DNA from: Stappia sp. BW2
GTDB lineage: Bacteria > Pseudomonadota > Alphaproteobacteria > Rhizobiales > Stappiaceae
Assembly: GCF_008107695.1 (NCBI RefSeq)
Contig: NZ_VIRG01000036.1
Location: 310,001 to 374,000, forward strand
DNA: 64,000 bases
Direction of reading: 5' to 3'
Of this stretch, positions 20,930-29,820 are shown piece by piece (position 1 is the first letter of the stretch; every line of letters starts with the position of its first letter). The notes beneath the pieces were generated by a model. The model did no database searches, was not told the origin of the DNA, and saw nothing but the letters and a program-made list of their open reading frames with translations. Made by a program: the position numbers and the translations under genes.

Positions 20930-22747
20930 ATGGCGGTGGAAAGCGAGAGCGCGGAAGAGATTGGTGCCTCTGAACCTCAGAATGGTTCGGAACGTTCCCG
21001 TCTGCGCCGTCTCGGCAACAAGCGCATCCGCCGCCGCCTGCTCAACCAGTTGGGCCGAATCTTCGGGACCTATGTGCTGTCGTCGCTGACGCGGCGGATC
21101 ATCGCCATCAACCTCGTGGGTCTGCTGGCACTGGTGATCGGCATTCTCTATCTCAACCAGTTTCGCGCCGGTCTGATTGACGCCCGGGTGCAAAGCCTTC
21201 TGACCCAGGGCGAGATCATTGCCGGGGCCATTGCCGCTTCGGCCACCGTCGACACGGGCACGATCACCGTCGACCCGGAGCGACTGTTGCAGCTGCAGGC
21301 GGGCGAAAGCATCACTCCGACCCAGGAAGATCTCGACAGCCTCGATTTTCCGATCAATCCGGAACGGGTTGGTCCCGTGCTGCGCCGTCTGATCTCGCCG
21401 ACCAAGACGCGGGCCCGGATCTATGATCCGGAAGGCATCCTTATTCTCGACAGCCGCCACCTTTATACCAGCGCCCAGATCCTGCGCTTCGATCTGCCGC
21501 CTCCCACGGCGGAGGAGGAAGGCTTCTGGGATTCTGCCTGGCAATGGGTCAAGCGCTGGCTGCGCCAGGGTGACTTGCCGATTTATCAGGACGTCGGCGG
21601 CGGTGACGGCCGCGCCTATCCCGAAGTGGAGGCGGCGCTTGCCGGATCGCCGGCCAGCGTGACGCGGATCTCGCAGCGGGGCGAACTGATCGTCTCCGTT
21701 GCCGTGCCGATCCAGCGGTTCCGGGCGGTGCTTGGGTCCCTGCTGTTGTCGACGCAGGGGGGCGACATCGACGCCATCGTGCGCGCCGAACGCATCGCCA
21801 TCATCCGAGTATTCCTGTTTGCCGCGACCGTGACGATTCTTCTGTCGATCCTTCTGGCCGGGACCATTGCCGGCCCGGTCAGGCGCCTTGCGGCCGCGGC
21901 GGACCGTGTGCGGCGGGGCTCGACCTCCCGTGAAGAGATACCGGACTTCTCGGATCGCCAGGACGAGATCGGCCACCTGGCCCGCTCGTTCCGGGAAATG
22001 ACCCACGCCCTCTACAACAAGATCGATGCCATCGAGCAGTTTGCCGCAGACGTCGCGCACGAATTGAAGAACCCGCTGACATCGCTGCGCAGCGCGGTGG
22101 AAACCCTGCCGCTGGCCAAGTCGAAGAATTCGCAGGACCGGCTGATGGAGGTGATCCAGCACGACGTCCGCCGCCTCGACCGGCTGATCAGCGACATTTC
22201 GGACGCGTCCCGTCTCGATGCGGAACTGGCCCGGATCCAGGCCGAACCGATCGACCTTGCCGAACTGCTGCGCAACATGGCGGATGCGGCAAATCAGCGA
22301 TCGGGAGCGGATGAGGCGAGCGTCAAGCTGGCCGTCGCCGACGCTCAAGGCCCCAAACCCTATCAGATGCAGGGTCACGATATTCGCCTTGGTCAGGTGG
22401 TCAGCAATCTTCTCGACAATGCCAGGTCCTTTTCGCCTGCCACGGGCACGGTTCGGGTGGACCTCAGCCGGGACGGCCGGATGATCAAGATCATTGTCGA
22501 TGATGACGGCCCCGGCATCCGCGCGGAAAACACCGAGCGCATTTTCGAACGCTTCTATACCGACCGGCCGGATGGCGAGGGCTTTGGCAACAATTCCGGC
22601 CTCGGCCTGTCGATCACCCGGCAGATCATCGAGGCCCACGGCGGCACCATCGATGCAACAAATCGGTTGGTGCCCGGCAAGGACGGCAAACAGAAGATCG
22701 CAGGGGCCCGTTTCACGATCTATCTGCCGGCGGGACGGAGCAAGTGA
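20930..22747 (+). CDS. chvG: Sensor histidine kinase ChvG
   Basis: Membrane sensor partner of ChvI, 605 residues. Order: basic cytoplasmic N-terminus, TM1 about 55-78, a large periplasmic sensing domain (about 80-285), TM2 about 288-312, HAMP, DHp with His377 in DVAHELKNPLTSLRSAVE, then the ATPase with the N box NLLDNARSFSP, DDDGPGI and GLGLSITRQIIEAHGG. The last codons overlap the following HPr kinase gene by four bases (GTGA), so carbon/nitrogen PTS signalling is translationally tied to the sensor. Confidence 0.95.
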   Translation: MAVESESAEEIGASEPQNGSERSRLRRLGNKRIRRRLLNQLGRIFGTYVLSSLTRRIIAINLVGLLALVIGILYLNQFRAGLIDARVQSLLTQGEIIAGAIAASATVDTGTITVDPERLLQLQAGESITPTQEDLDSLDFPINPERVGPVLRRLISPTKTRARIYDPEGILILDSRHLYTSAQILRFDLPPPTAEEEGFWDSAWQWVKRWLRQGDLPIYQDVGGGDGRAYPEVEAALAGSPASVTRISQRGELIVSVAVPIQRFRAVLGSLLLSTQGGDIDAIVRAERIAIIRVFLFAATVTILLSILLAGTIAGPVRRLAAAADRVRRGSTSREEIPDFSDRQDEIGHLARSFREMTHALYNKIDAIEQFAADVAHELKNPLTSLRSAVETLPLAKSKNSQDRLMEVIQHDVRRLDRLISDISDASRLDAELARIQAEPIDLAELLRNMADAANQRSGADEASVKLAVADAQGPKPYQMQGHDIRLGQVVSNLLDNARSFSPATGTVRVDLSRDGRMIKIIVDDDGPGIRAENTERIFERFYTDRPDGEGFGNNSGLGLSITRQIIEAHGGTIDATNRLVPGKDGKQKIAGARFTIYLPAGRSK

Positions 22748-23211
22748 CCCCTCCGGCCGTTCACGCCAATTGCGTGATCGTGGGAACAGCCGGCCTCTTG
22801 ATCCGGGGCGGAGCGGGAAGCGGCAAGTCCTCCCTTGCAGACTATCTGGTCGAAGCGGCGCGTGCCAAAGGCAATCTCGGACAACTGGTGGCCGACGACT
22901 ACACCCACATTGCCGCGGTTGACGGACGTCTTCAGGCGCATGCGCCCCAGGCTATTGAAGGCCGGATGGAAGTGCGGGGCTTCGGTGTCGTTGAAGCGCC
23001 TTTTGCGCCAGGCGCGCAAATTCACCTGGCCATCGAGCTGACCTCTGCCGAAACCATCGAGCGGATGCCGGAACAGCCTCTGGGGCATGTCGTCCTTGAT
23101 GGCGTGCAACTGCCGGTGATCGTGTGCCCGCAAAACGATCCGGCGCATAGTCTGCGCCTGATCCGCTGGGCTTTGCGTACACTTTTCCCCAAAGGACCGG
23201 ATTATATTTGA
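22744..23211 (+). CDS. hprK: HPr kinase/phosphorylase (short alphaproteobacterial form)
   Basis: A 155-residue catalytic domain only, lacking the N-terminal domain of the Gram-positive enzyme, as known for alphaproteobacteria. The P-loop GGAGSGKSS lies at 22-30, with VADDYTHI and the segment EVRGFGVVEAP (HPrK signature-like) following. It should phosphorylate HPr on a serine (Ser51 of the HPr encoded downstream). Starts at GTG overlapping the chvG stop. The next gene follows after 136 bases. Confidence 0.9.
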   Translation: MTPPAVHANCVIVGTAGLLIRGGAGSGKSSLADYLVEAARAKGNLGQLVADDYTHIAAVDGRLQAHAPQAIEGRMEVRGFGVVEAPFAPGAQIHLAIELTSAETIERMPEQPLGHVVLDGVQLPVIVCPQNDPAHSLRLIRWALRTLFPKGPDYI

Positions 23212-23347
23212 GGTGGCAGGGGCGTTTTTTGCTTGCAACTGACGAAGCTGTTGAAGAGAGTGCATCAGACTGATAAACGCCCGGCTCTTCCCGGATCTCT
23301 TTTGGGGTCTTGAGCTTAACGCACTCGATAATCAGGCTAACTGACGC

Positions 23348-23752
23348 ATGATCGGACTTGTACTTGTTACGCACGGGCGCCTTGCCGAGGAATTCAAAGC
23401 AGCGCTCGAACATGTTGTCGGTCCACAGGAACAGGTTGAAACCATCTCCATTGGTCCGGATGACGACATGGAGCAGCGGCGCCAGGACATTCTGGCCGCT
23501 GTGGAAGCTGCCAATTCCGGCAAGGGCGTCGTACTTCTGACGGACATGTTCGGTGGCACACCTTCCAATCTCGCGATTTCCGTGATGGACAGCAAATCCG
23601 TTGAAGTGGTGGCCGGTGTCAACCTGCCGATGCTGATCAAGCTCGCCAGTGTGCGCGGCGACCGCGAATTGGCCGATGCCGTCGACGAAGCCCGCCAGGC
23701 TGGCCAGAAATACATCTCGGTCGCCAGCCAGGTCTTGTCGGGGCAGAACTAA
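23348..23752 (+). CDS. PTS EIIA(Man)-family component
   Basis: A 134-residue EIIA of the mannose class, with the phospho-accepting His9 in LVTHGRLAEEF and the TDMFGGTPSNLA segment of the fold. No EIIB or EIIC partner is nearby, so it is likely part of a regulatory phosphorelay (PTS-Ntr-like) rather than a sugar importer. It sits 7 bases before the HPr gene and belongs to the chvG-hprK-EIIA-ptsH run typical of Rhizobiales. Confidence 0.93.
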   Translation: MIGLVLVTHGRLAEEFKAALEHVVGPQEQVETISIGPDDDMEQRRQDILAAVEAANSGKGVVLLTDMFGGTPSNLAISVMDSKSVEVVAGVNLPMLIKLASVRGDRELADAVDEARQAGQKYISVASQVLSGQN

Positions 23753-23759
23753 AAAAATA

Positions 23760-24044
23760 ATGACAGCGCCGACCGTGTTGGAAAAAGACCTGACGATCGT
23801 CAACCGGCGTGGCCTCCACGCCAGAGCTTCCGCCAAGCTTGTAAAGCTGGTGGAAACATTCCAAGCCGACGTCCAGGTGTCCAAGGACGGTCAGACCGTT
23901 GGCGGGACGTCCATCATGGGTCTGATGATGCTTGCCGCCAGCCCGGGGTGCTATATCACGGTCAGTGTTACCGGCGCTGACGCGGACGACGCGATGACGG
24001 CGATTGCCGAGCTCGTCGAAAGCGGGTTTGGCGAAGAAGATTGA
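23760..24044 (+). CDS. ptsH: Phosphocarrier protein HPr
   Basis: A 94-residue HPr from the ATG at 23760; the frame is open further upstream inside the EIIA gene but family similarity begins with LEKDLTIVNRRGLHARAS. The active-site histidine is H20 and the regulatory serine S51 lies in GGTSIMGLMMLAAS, the target expected for the HPr kinase two genes upstream. EI (ptsP) is not in the window. Confidence 0.94.
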   Translation: MTAPTVLEKDLTIVNRRGLHARASAKLVKLVETFQADVQVSKDGQTVGGTSIMGLMMLAASPGCYITVSVTGADADDAMTAIAELVESGFGEED

Positions 24045-24149
24045 TCATGACGTTTCGCGCGGCAGCCAGGTAGCGCATATTTCCGCTGCGGTCGATCGAG
24101 TGAATTCCGGGCATCGGCCACACCTTTCCAAACCGAACGGGGAGCCGAT

Positions 24150-25460
24150 ATGGCGAGCCACACTCAGGACCGATTGATCTCCGCTGCGCGCACTGCACTG
24201 ACGCACGTCCATGAGGCGTTGGAACTTCAATTCGCTTTTGAACTCTGGGACGGATCCCGGGTGCCGGCCGATGCGCCCGCGGACGGGCTGCGGCTTGCTT
24301 TTTCGGAGACGGCCCTGACGCGTCTTCTGCGCCGTCCCGGACTCAAGACACTGATCGATCTTTACGCCAATGGCGACGTTGATCCGCGTGGAGGCAGTAT
24401 TTTCGACTTCGCGGAAAAGCGGCCAACACTCAAGAGCCGGGAGATCCGCAAGCGTCTCAACAAGATGCTGCTGTTGAAATCGGGGTTCTCCCTGTTGCGC
24501 GGATCGGGCCGCAAAGCTGATGCCAACCCCGACGGGCTGGATGCGGGCCAGACGGCAGATCGGAGTTCCGGTAGCCGCAAGGGCGATATCGCGTTCCATT
24601 ACGACGTTTCCAACGACTTCTATCGGCTCTTTCTCGATCCGGAGATGCTTTATACCTGCGCCTATTTTTCTGACTGGTCGAACGATCTGGCAACGGCGCA
24701 GAAGGACAAGCTCGACATGATCTGCCGCAAGCTGCGGCTGCAACCGGGCGACCGCATGCTGGATATCGGTTGCGGCTGGGGGGCTCTGATCTGCCATGCG
24801 GCGGAGCATTACGGCGTTAGCGCGCTCGGGGTTACGCTCGCCGAGGAGCAGCTTAAACTGGCTGAGGAGCGCATCCGTGAGCGCGGCCTTGAGGACAGGG
24901 TCTCGGTTCAACTCATTGATTATCGCGACCTGAAAAGCGGGCAATTCGACAAGATTTCGTCGATCGGCATGTTCGAGCACGTCGGCATCGACAATCACGA
25001 CGACTATTACCGTCATGTCCGCCGCCTGCTGAAACCGCGCGGGATCTACCTGCATCACGCGATCACGCGGCGGGGCAAGAAGGATCTGAAAAAGTTTCGC
25101 CGCAAGAAGGCGGAATACCAGACGCTCGTGCGCTACATCTTTCCCGGAGGTGAGGTCGATCATATCGGCTGGACGCTGACCAATCTGGAAGCCCACGGCT
25201 TTGAGGTTCACGATGTGGAAGCCTGGCGCGAGCACTATGCCCGCACGACGCGCCTGTGGGCTGAAAACCTGATGAAGGCAAAGGATGCGGCCGTCGCCGA
25301 GGTCGGTGAGCACAAGTATCGCCTGTGGGTGGCCTATCTCGTCGGCGTGTCGCTTGGCTTCGAACGCGGCACCATCGGCATCTTCCAGACGGTCGCGACA
25401 CGCCGCACCAAGGGGCCTTCGGGCATGCCACCGTCGCGTGCGGATCTCTATTGGTCTTGA
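24150..25460 (+). CDS. Cyclopropane-fatty-acyl-phospholipid synthase family methyltransferase
   Basis: A 436-residue SAM-dependent enzyme of the CFA synthase family, adding a methylene to unsaturated acyl chains of membrane phospholipids. The N-terminal domain (1-about 135) precedes DIAFHYDVSNDFYRLFLD, the catalytic-family signature, MLYTCAYFSDW, the SAM loop LDIGCGWGAL at about 202-211, and IGMFEHVG with the acidic catalytic residue. GGGGAG precedes the ATG. It produces S-adenosylhomocysteine, the substrate of the next gene ahcY, though AhcY serves all methyltransferases. Confidence 0.92.
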   Translation: MASHTQDRLISAARTALTHVHEALELQFAFELWDGSRVPADAPADGLRLAFSETALTRLLRRPGLKTLIDLYANGDVDPRGGSIFDFAEKRPTLKSREIRKRLNKMLLLKSGFSLLRGSGRKADANPDGLDAGQTADRSSGSRKGDIAFHYDVSNDFYRLFLDPEMLYTCAYFSDWSNDLATAQKDKLDMICRKLRLQPGDRMLDIGCGWGALICHAAEHYGVSALGVTLAEEQLKLAEERIRERGLEDRVSVQLIDYRDLKSGQFDKISSIGMFEHVGIDNHDDYYRHVRRLLKPRGIYLHHAITRRGKKDLKKFRRKKAEYQTLVRYIFPGGEVDHIGWTLTNLEAHGFEVHDVEAWREHYARTTRLWAENLMKAKDAAVAEVGEHKYRLWVAYLVGVSLGFERGTIGIFQTVATRRTKGPSGMPPSRADLYWS

Positions 25461-25471
25461 CCTGGGCAGGT

Positions 25472-25493
25472 GATATAAAGAATTCTTTATATC
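25472..25493. promoter_or_regulatory. Perfect 22-bp palindrome upstream of ahcY (candidate operator)
   Basis: GATATAAAG, spacer AATT, then CTTTATATC is fully symmetric over 22 bases. It lies about 175 bases before ahcY and 4 bases upstream of a good -35 element, and 12 bases after the CFA synthase stop. An ArsR-type SAH-responsive repressor (SahR class) or another methionine-cycle regulator is a reasonable guess; the protein is not identified here. Confidence 0.6.
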
Positions 25494-25497
25494 TTTA

Positions 25498-25526
25498 TTG
25501 CGTGATAACCCTGCTGACGCTATAAC
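25498..25526 (+). promoter_or_regulatory. Candidate ahcY promoter
   Basis: TTGCGT, a 17-base spacer and TATAAC, directly downstream of the 22-bp palindrome. Transcription would start near 25533, leaving a leader of about 130 bases before the ahcY ATG. Confidence 0.5.
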
Positions 25527-25666
25527 CCCATCCAACGATTTCCGGAGCTTTCCGGATTTCGGTTGCCGCTCGCCCCTGGCGCCACTATCGGCACCGGTTC
25601 ACGAGAAGGCGGCGGCACTCAAGGGGCCTTGCGCCTGAAGCTGGCTCAAAACAGCAGGACATATTC

Positions 25667-27055
25667 ATGACCGACTACATCGTTAAAGACATCGCGCTCG
25701 CAGACTGGGGCCGCACCGAAATCGAGATCGCCGAGCACGAAATGCCGGGCCTGATGGCCTGCCGCGCCGAATTCGGTGACTCCAAGCCGCTCAAGGGGGC
25801 CCGCATCGCCGGTTCCCTGCACATGACCATTCAGACCGCCGTTCTGATCGAGACCCTGGTCGCGCTGGGTGCGGAAGTTCGCTGGGCTTCCTGCAACATC
25901 TATTCCACGCAGGACCAGGCCGCCGCTGCCATCGCAGCCGCCGGCATTCCGGTTTTCGCCACCAAGGGCGAGACCCTGGAAGAATACTGGGATTATGCCG
26001 ACAAGATCTTCGACTTCCCCGAAGGTGCGAACATGATCCTCGACGATGGCGGCGACGCCACGCTCTACATCCTGCTCGGTGCACGGGTCGAAGCCGGCGA
26101 AACCGGTCTGATCGAGAACCCGAAGTCCGATGAGGAAGTGTGCCTGTTCGCGCAGATCAAGAAGCGCATGGCCGCCAACCCGGGCTGGTTCACCAAGCAG
26201 AAAGAGCTGATCCAGGGCGTTTCGGAAGAAACCACCACCGGCGTGCTGCGTCTTTATGAGATGCAGAAAAAGGGCGAGCTGCCGTTCCCGGCGATCAACG
26301 TCAACGACAGCGTCACCAAGTCCAAATTCGACAACCGTTATGGCTGCCGCGAGTCCCTGGTGGACGGCATCCGCCGCGGTACCGATGTGATGATGTCGGG
26401 CAAGGTTGCCGTTGTCTGCGGTTACGGCGACGTCGGCAAGGGCTCCGCGCAGTCTCTGGCTGGTGCCGGTGCCCGCGTGATCGTCACTGAAATCGATCCG
26501 ATCTGCGCACTGCAGGCATCCATGGACGGTTTCGAGGTCAAGACCATCGAACAGGCGCTTCCGGAAGGCGATATCTACGTTACCGCGACCGGCAACAAGG
26601 ACATCATCACTTTCGACCACATGCGTGGCATGAAGGACATGGCGATTGTCTGTAACATCGGCCACTTCGACAACGAGATCCAGGTTGCCGCGCTGAAGAA
26701 CACCCAGTGCCGCCCGGTCAAGGATCAGGTCGACATGTATGTGTTCCCGGACGGCAAGCGCATGATCCTGCTCTCGCAGGGCCGCCTCGTGAACCTCGGC
26801 AACGCCACCGGCCACCCGAGCTTCGTCATGTCCGCCAGCTTCACCAACCAGGTTCTGGCGCAGATCGAACTCTTCACCAAGGGTGATCAGTACCAGAACG
26901 AAGTTTACGTGCTGCCGAAGCATCTGGACGAAAAGGTTGCCCGTCTGCACCTCGAAAAACTGGGTGTCACGTTAACCGAATTGTCCGACGAGCAATCTCA
27001 ATATCTGGGGATTAATAAGGCTGGTCCGTTCAAGTCGGAGCACTACAAATACTGA
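25667..27055 (+). CDS. ahcY: S-adenosylhomocysteinase
   Basis: NAD-dependent hydrolysis of S-adenosylhomocysteine to homocysteine and adenosine, clearing the product of methylation. At 462 residues it has the expected length. Motifs: [40 protein letters not shown], the NAD-binding [12 protein letters not shown] near 251-262, and the C-terminal [10 protein letters not shown]-like [15 protein letters not shown] ending in KSEHYKY. It has its own candidate promoter and operator upstream and a strong terminator downstream. Confidence 0.98.
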   Translation: MTDYIVKDIALADWGRTEIEIAEHEMPGLMACRAEFGDSKPLKGARIAGSLHMTIQTAVLIETLVALGAEVRWASCNIYSTQDQAAAAIAAAGIPVFATKGETLEEYWDYADKIFDFPEGANMILDDGGDATLYILLGARVEAGETGLIENPKSDEEVCLFAQIKKRMAANPGWFTKQKELIQGVSEETTTGVLRLYEMQKKGELPFPAINVNDSVTKSKFDNRYGCRESLVDGIRRGTDVMMSGKVAVVCGYGDVGKGSAQSLAGAGARVIVTEIDPICALQASMDGFEVKTIEQALPEGDIYVTATGNKDIITFDHMRGMKDMAIVCNIGHFDNEIQVAALKNTQCRPVKDQVDMYVFPDGKRMILLSQGRLVNLGNATGHPSFVMSASFTNQVLAQIELFTKGDQYQNEVYVLPKHLDEKVARLHLEKLGVTLTELSDEQSQYLGINKAGPFKSEHYKY

Positions 27056-27119
27056 TTTCGGTCAGGTGGCCCACTAGATGTGGTGATCGCTGCGATTCGC
27101 ATCTGTGAACAAAAAAATG

Positions 27120-27160
27120 CAGGACCCTTTAATTTTAAGGGTCCTGTTAACTTTTCAATA
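27120..27160 (+). terminator. Intrinsic terminator after ahcY
   Basis: CAGGACCCTT, a 7-base AT loop and AAGGGTCCTG form a perfect 10-bp stem followed by TTAACTTTTC. It separates ahcY from divL, so divL must have its own promoter between here and 27302. Confidence 0.85.
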
Positions 27161-27301
27161 ACGGACTCTTCTGCGCGATTCTCAAAAAGGTTATGGTTTA
27201 GGCGAATCAAAGGCCACGAGGCGGATGTCTTTGATTTGCTCCCAGAAACCGGGAGCTGCGGCCCGCAAGAACAGGGCAAAGCGGCACAAGGGGATCACAA
27301 T

Positions 27302-29812
27302 ATGCCGACAAGCGGCAGGGACGGCGCGCGGAAACGCGCGGCGTGGCGAGATTGGAGTCTGAAATCGGTGAAGCTCAGCGGAACGGCGCTGGCAGGCTGG
27401 AGCCTGTCCTGCGGTTCGGCGGCAGCCGACATGCTCGCCGACACGACTGCTGCCATTTCTCCCGATAACATGATTCTTTTCGGTGCGTTAGGCGGAATGT
27501 GCGCCTTTGCGGTCACCGCATCGGTCGCTCTCGTGCGCCATCGCAAACAGTCCGCTCAGCTGACGAACACGCTGGAAAAGGAAAAGAGCGATCTGAAATT
27601 CCGGGTCGATCGCCTGGAGGCAATGCTCAATACTGACGAGCAGCGCGTGATCGTGTGGACCGGCAACGGTGCCATGCCGCAAATCTGGGGCATTCTTCCC
27701 GAAAAATCCGGCGTGCCGCGCCCACCGGCACAGTTGCTGGCCTTCGGCAGTTGGCTGACGGCAAAATGCGCAGGTGATCTGGAACGACATCTGGACATGC
27801 TGTTCCGCACCGGCGAAGCCTTCATCGCCACCTTGAAGACCCGCACCGGCACCTATGTGGAAGCGCTTGGGCGCACCACCGGCGGCGCTGTCGTGCTGCG
27901 TCTGCGTGATCTGACCGGCGAGCGGCAGATGCAGGCGGAACTTGCTGCCCGCAACGCCAAGATCTCGGGCGAACTGCATATGCTGCACGCGCTTCTGGAT
28001 GCCATGCCGGCGCCTGCGTGGCAGCGTGATGCAGAAGGAAATCTGATCTGGGCCAACCAGGCCTATGCCGAAGCGGTCGAGATGACCGACGCCGATCTGG
28101 CGATCAAGGAGGGCGCGACCTTCCTTGATGCTGCCGCGCGCACTGCAATGGCCGTGCAGCGCACAGAAGATGGCTGTTTCAACGCACGCATCCCGATTGT
28201 CGCCTCCGGCGAGCGCCGGGTGTTTGAGGTGACCGATGTCAACGCGAATGTCGGTGGAGCCGGCATTGCCGTAGATATCAGCGAACTGGAACAGGCGCAG
28301 AAGGAACTCGGCCGAGCGGAGGAATTCCACGGCCGTACGCTTGATCAGCTGGCCGCGGCCGTTGCGATCTACAGCGCCGACCGCAAGCTACAGTTCTACA
28401 ATGCCGCCTTCCGTCAGCTCTGGGATCTCGATCCCGCATTCCTGGAAAGCCGGCCGGAAGACAGCGCGGTTCTGGATGCCCTGCGCGCGGCGCGCAAGAT
28501 CCCGGAACAGGCCGATTATCGCGTCTGGCGCAACAAGATGATGGAGAGCTACCAGTCGCTGGAAGCGCGCGAAAGCTGGTGGCATCTTCCCGATGGCCGC
28601 ACCTTGCGCGTCATCGCCAACCCGCACCCGCAAGGCGGCGTTACCTATATTTATGAAAACGTCACCGAGCAGCTCGATCTGGAAAGCCGCTACAATGCGC
28701 TGACCCGTGTTCAGGGCGAAACCCTCGACAATCTTTCGGAAGCCGTCGCCGTGTTCGGGTCCGATGGCCGCCTGCGGCTGTGGAACCCCGCGTTCGGCCG
28801 TATCTGGGGTCTGGAAGAGGAACAGCTTTCCGAACTTCCGCACGTCAAGGAAGTCGTCTCCGCCTGCACGCTCAGCGAAACCGAGCGCGATGCCTGGGAA
28901 CAGCTTGCCGGCAACGTGACGGGACTTCTCGACAATCGCACCCAGAAGGTCAGCCGTCTGGAACGCCACAACGGCGATGTCGTCGACTATGCCACCGTTC
29001 CGTTGCCCGATGGCGGCACGCTGGTGACCTTTGTAGACGTCACCGACAGCGTCAATGTCGAGCGGGCGCTTCTGGAAAAGAACGAGGCGCTGGAACAGGC
29101 CGACCAGATCAAGAACGCCTTCATCCAGCATGTTTCCTATGAGCTGCGCTCACCGCTGACCAACATCATCGGCTTTGCCCAACTGCTGGCCGATCCGAAA
29201 TTCGGCGAGCTCTCCGACAAGCAGAGCGAATACGCGGACTATATCCAGTCCTCCTCCTCGGCGCTGTTGGCGATCATCAACGACATTCTGGATCTGGCGA
29301 CTCTGGATGCCGGCATCATGGAGCTGGACCTGGGCGAAGTCGATGTCGCGCCGACGGTTGCGGCAGCCGTTGAAGGGCTGAAGGACCGGATCGCCGAAGC
29401 GCGCATCAACCTGCGCACCCATGTGCCGGACGATATCGGCATGATGGTTGCCGATGAAAAGCGCCTGCGTCAGGTTCTGTTCAATCTCATCTCCAACGCC
29501 GTGCGCTATTCCGAGCCAGACGGCGTGGTCGACGTTTCCTGCAGCCGCGAAGACGACAAGGTGACTTTTGTCGTTCAGGATCACGGTTACGGCATTCCCG
29601 CTGAAATCCTCACCCAGGTCTTCAACCGCTTTGTCGGGCATGACACCGGATCCCGCCGCCAGGGTGCGGGCCTCGGCCTTGCCATCGTCAAGAGCTTCGT
29701 CGAACTGCACGGCGGCACGGTCGACATTCAGTCCGCCGAAGGCAAGGGCACGACTGTGACCTGCGTCTTCCCCGCGCGGCCCGAATTGGCGGACCAGGCG
29801 GCTGCCGAGTAG
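27302..29812 (+). CDS. divL: DivL-type cell-cycle sensor kinase with tyrosine at the phospho-acceptor site
   Basis: An 836-residue membrane-anchored PAS kinase. A hydrophobic segment near residues 57-80 anchors it; several PAS regions follow (about 215-590), then a DHp and ATPase. The H box reads HVSYELRSPLTNI: Tyr613 stands where histidine kinases have His, the hallmark of DivL in Caulobacter. The ATPase retains the N box (NLISNAVRYSEP), DHGYGIP and GAGLGLA. The ATG at 27302 has AAGGGG upstream; the frame is open to 27080, but that includes the ahcY terminator. DivL controls CckA/CtrA signalling in alphaproteobacteria. The divL-tsaE order supports the call. Confidence 0.88.
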   Translation: MPTSGRDGARKRAAWRDWSLKSVKLSGTALAGWSLSCGSAAADMLADTTAAISPDNMILFGALGGMCAFAVTASVALVRHRKQSAQLTNTLEKEKSDLKFRVDRLEAMLNTDEQRVIVWTGNGAMPQIWGILPEKSGVPRPPAQLLAFGSWLTAKCAGDLERHLDMLFRTGEAFIATLKTRTGTYVEALGRTTGGAVVLRLRDLTGERQMQAELAARNAKISGELHMLHALLDAMPAPAWQRDAEGNLIWANQAYAEAVEMTDADLAIKEGATFLDAAARTAMAVQRTEDGCFNARIPIVASGERRVFEVTDVNANVGGAGIAVDISELEQAQKELGRAEEFHGRTLDQLAAAVAIYSADRKLQFYNAAFRQLWDLDPAFLESRPEDSAVLDALRAARKIPEQADYRVWRNKMMESYQSLEARESWWHLPDGRTLRVIANPHPQGGVTYIYENVTEQLDLESRYNALTRVQGETLDNLSEAVAVFGSDGRLRLWNPAFGRIWGLEEEQLSELPHVKEVVSACTLSETERDAWEQLAGNVTGLLDNRTQKVSRLERHNGDVVDYATVPLPDGGTLVTFVDVTDSVNVERALLEKNEALEQADQIKNAFIQHVSYELRSPLTNIIGFAQLLADPKFGELSDKQSEYADYIQSSSSALLAIINDILDLATLDAGIMELDLGEVDVAPTVAAAVEGLKDRIAEARINLRTHVPDDIGMMVADEKRLRQVLFNLISNAVRYSEPDGVVDVSCSREDDKVTFVVQDHGYGIPAEILTQVFNRFVGHDTGSRRQGAGLGLAIVKSFVELHGGTVDIQSAEGKGTTVTCVFPARPELADQAAAE

Positions 29813-29820
29813 GGCGCCGA

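Noticed and set aside
20915-22639. 574-codon open frame on the minus strand
   Set aside because: Antisense to chvG; composition dominated by Arg, Gly and Asp/His with no domain.
24045-25535. 496-codon open frame on the minus strand
   Set aside because: Antisense to the CFA synthase, whose SAM-binding and catalytic motifs are intact.
27302-29812. Ordinary PAS histidine kinase
   Set aside because: The phospho-acceptor position is tyrosine in HVSYELRSPL and the gene sits next to tsaE, so a DivL call explains it better.
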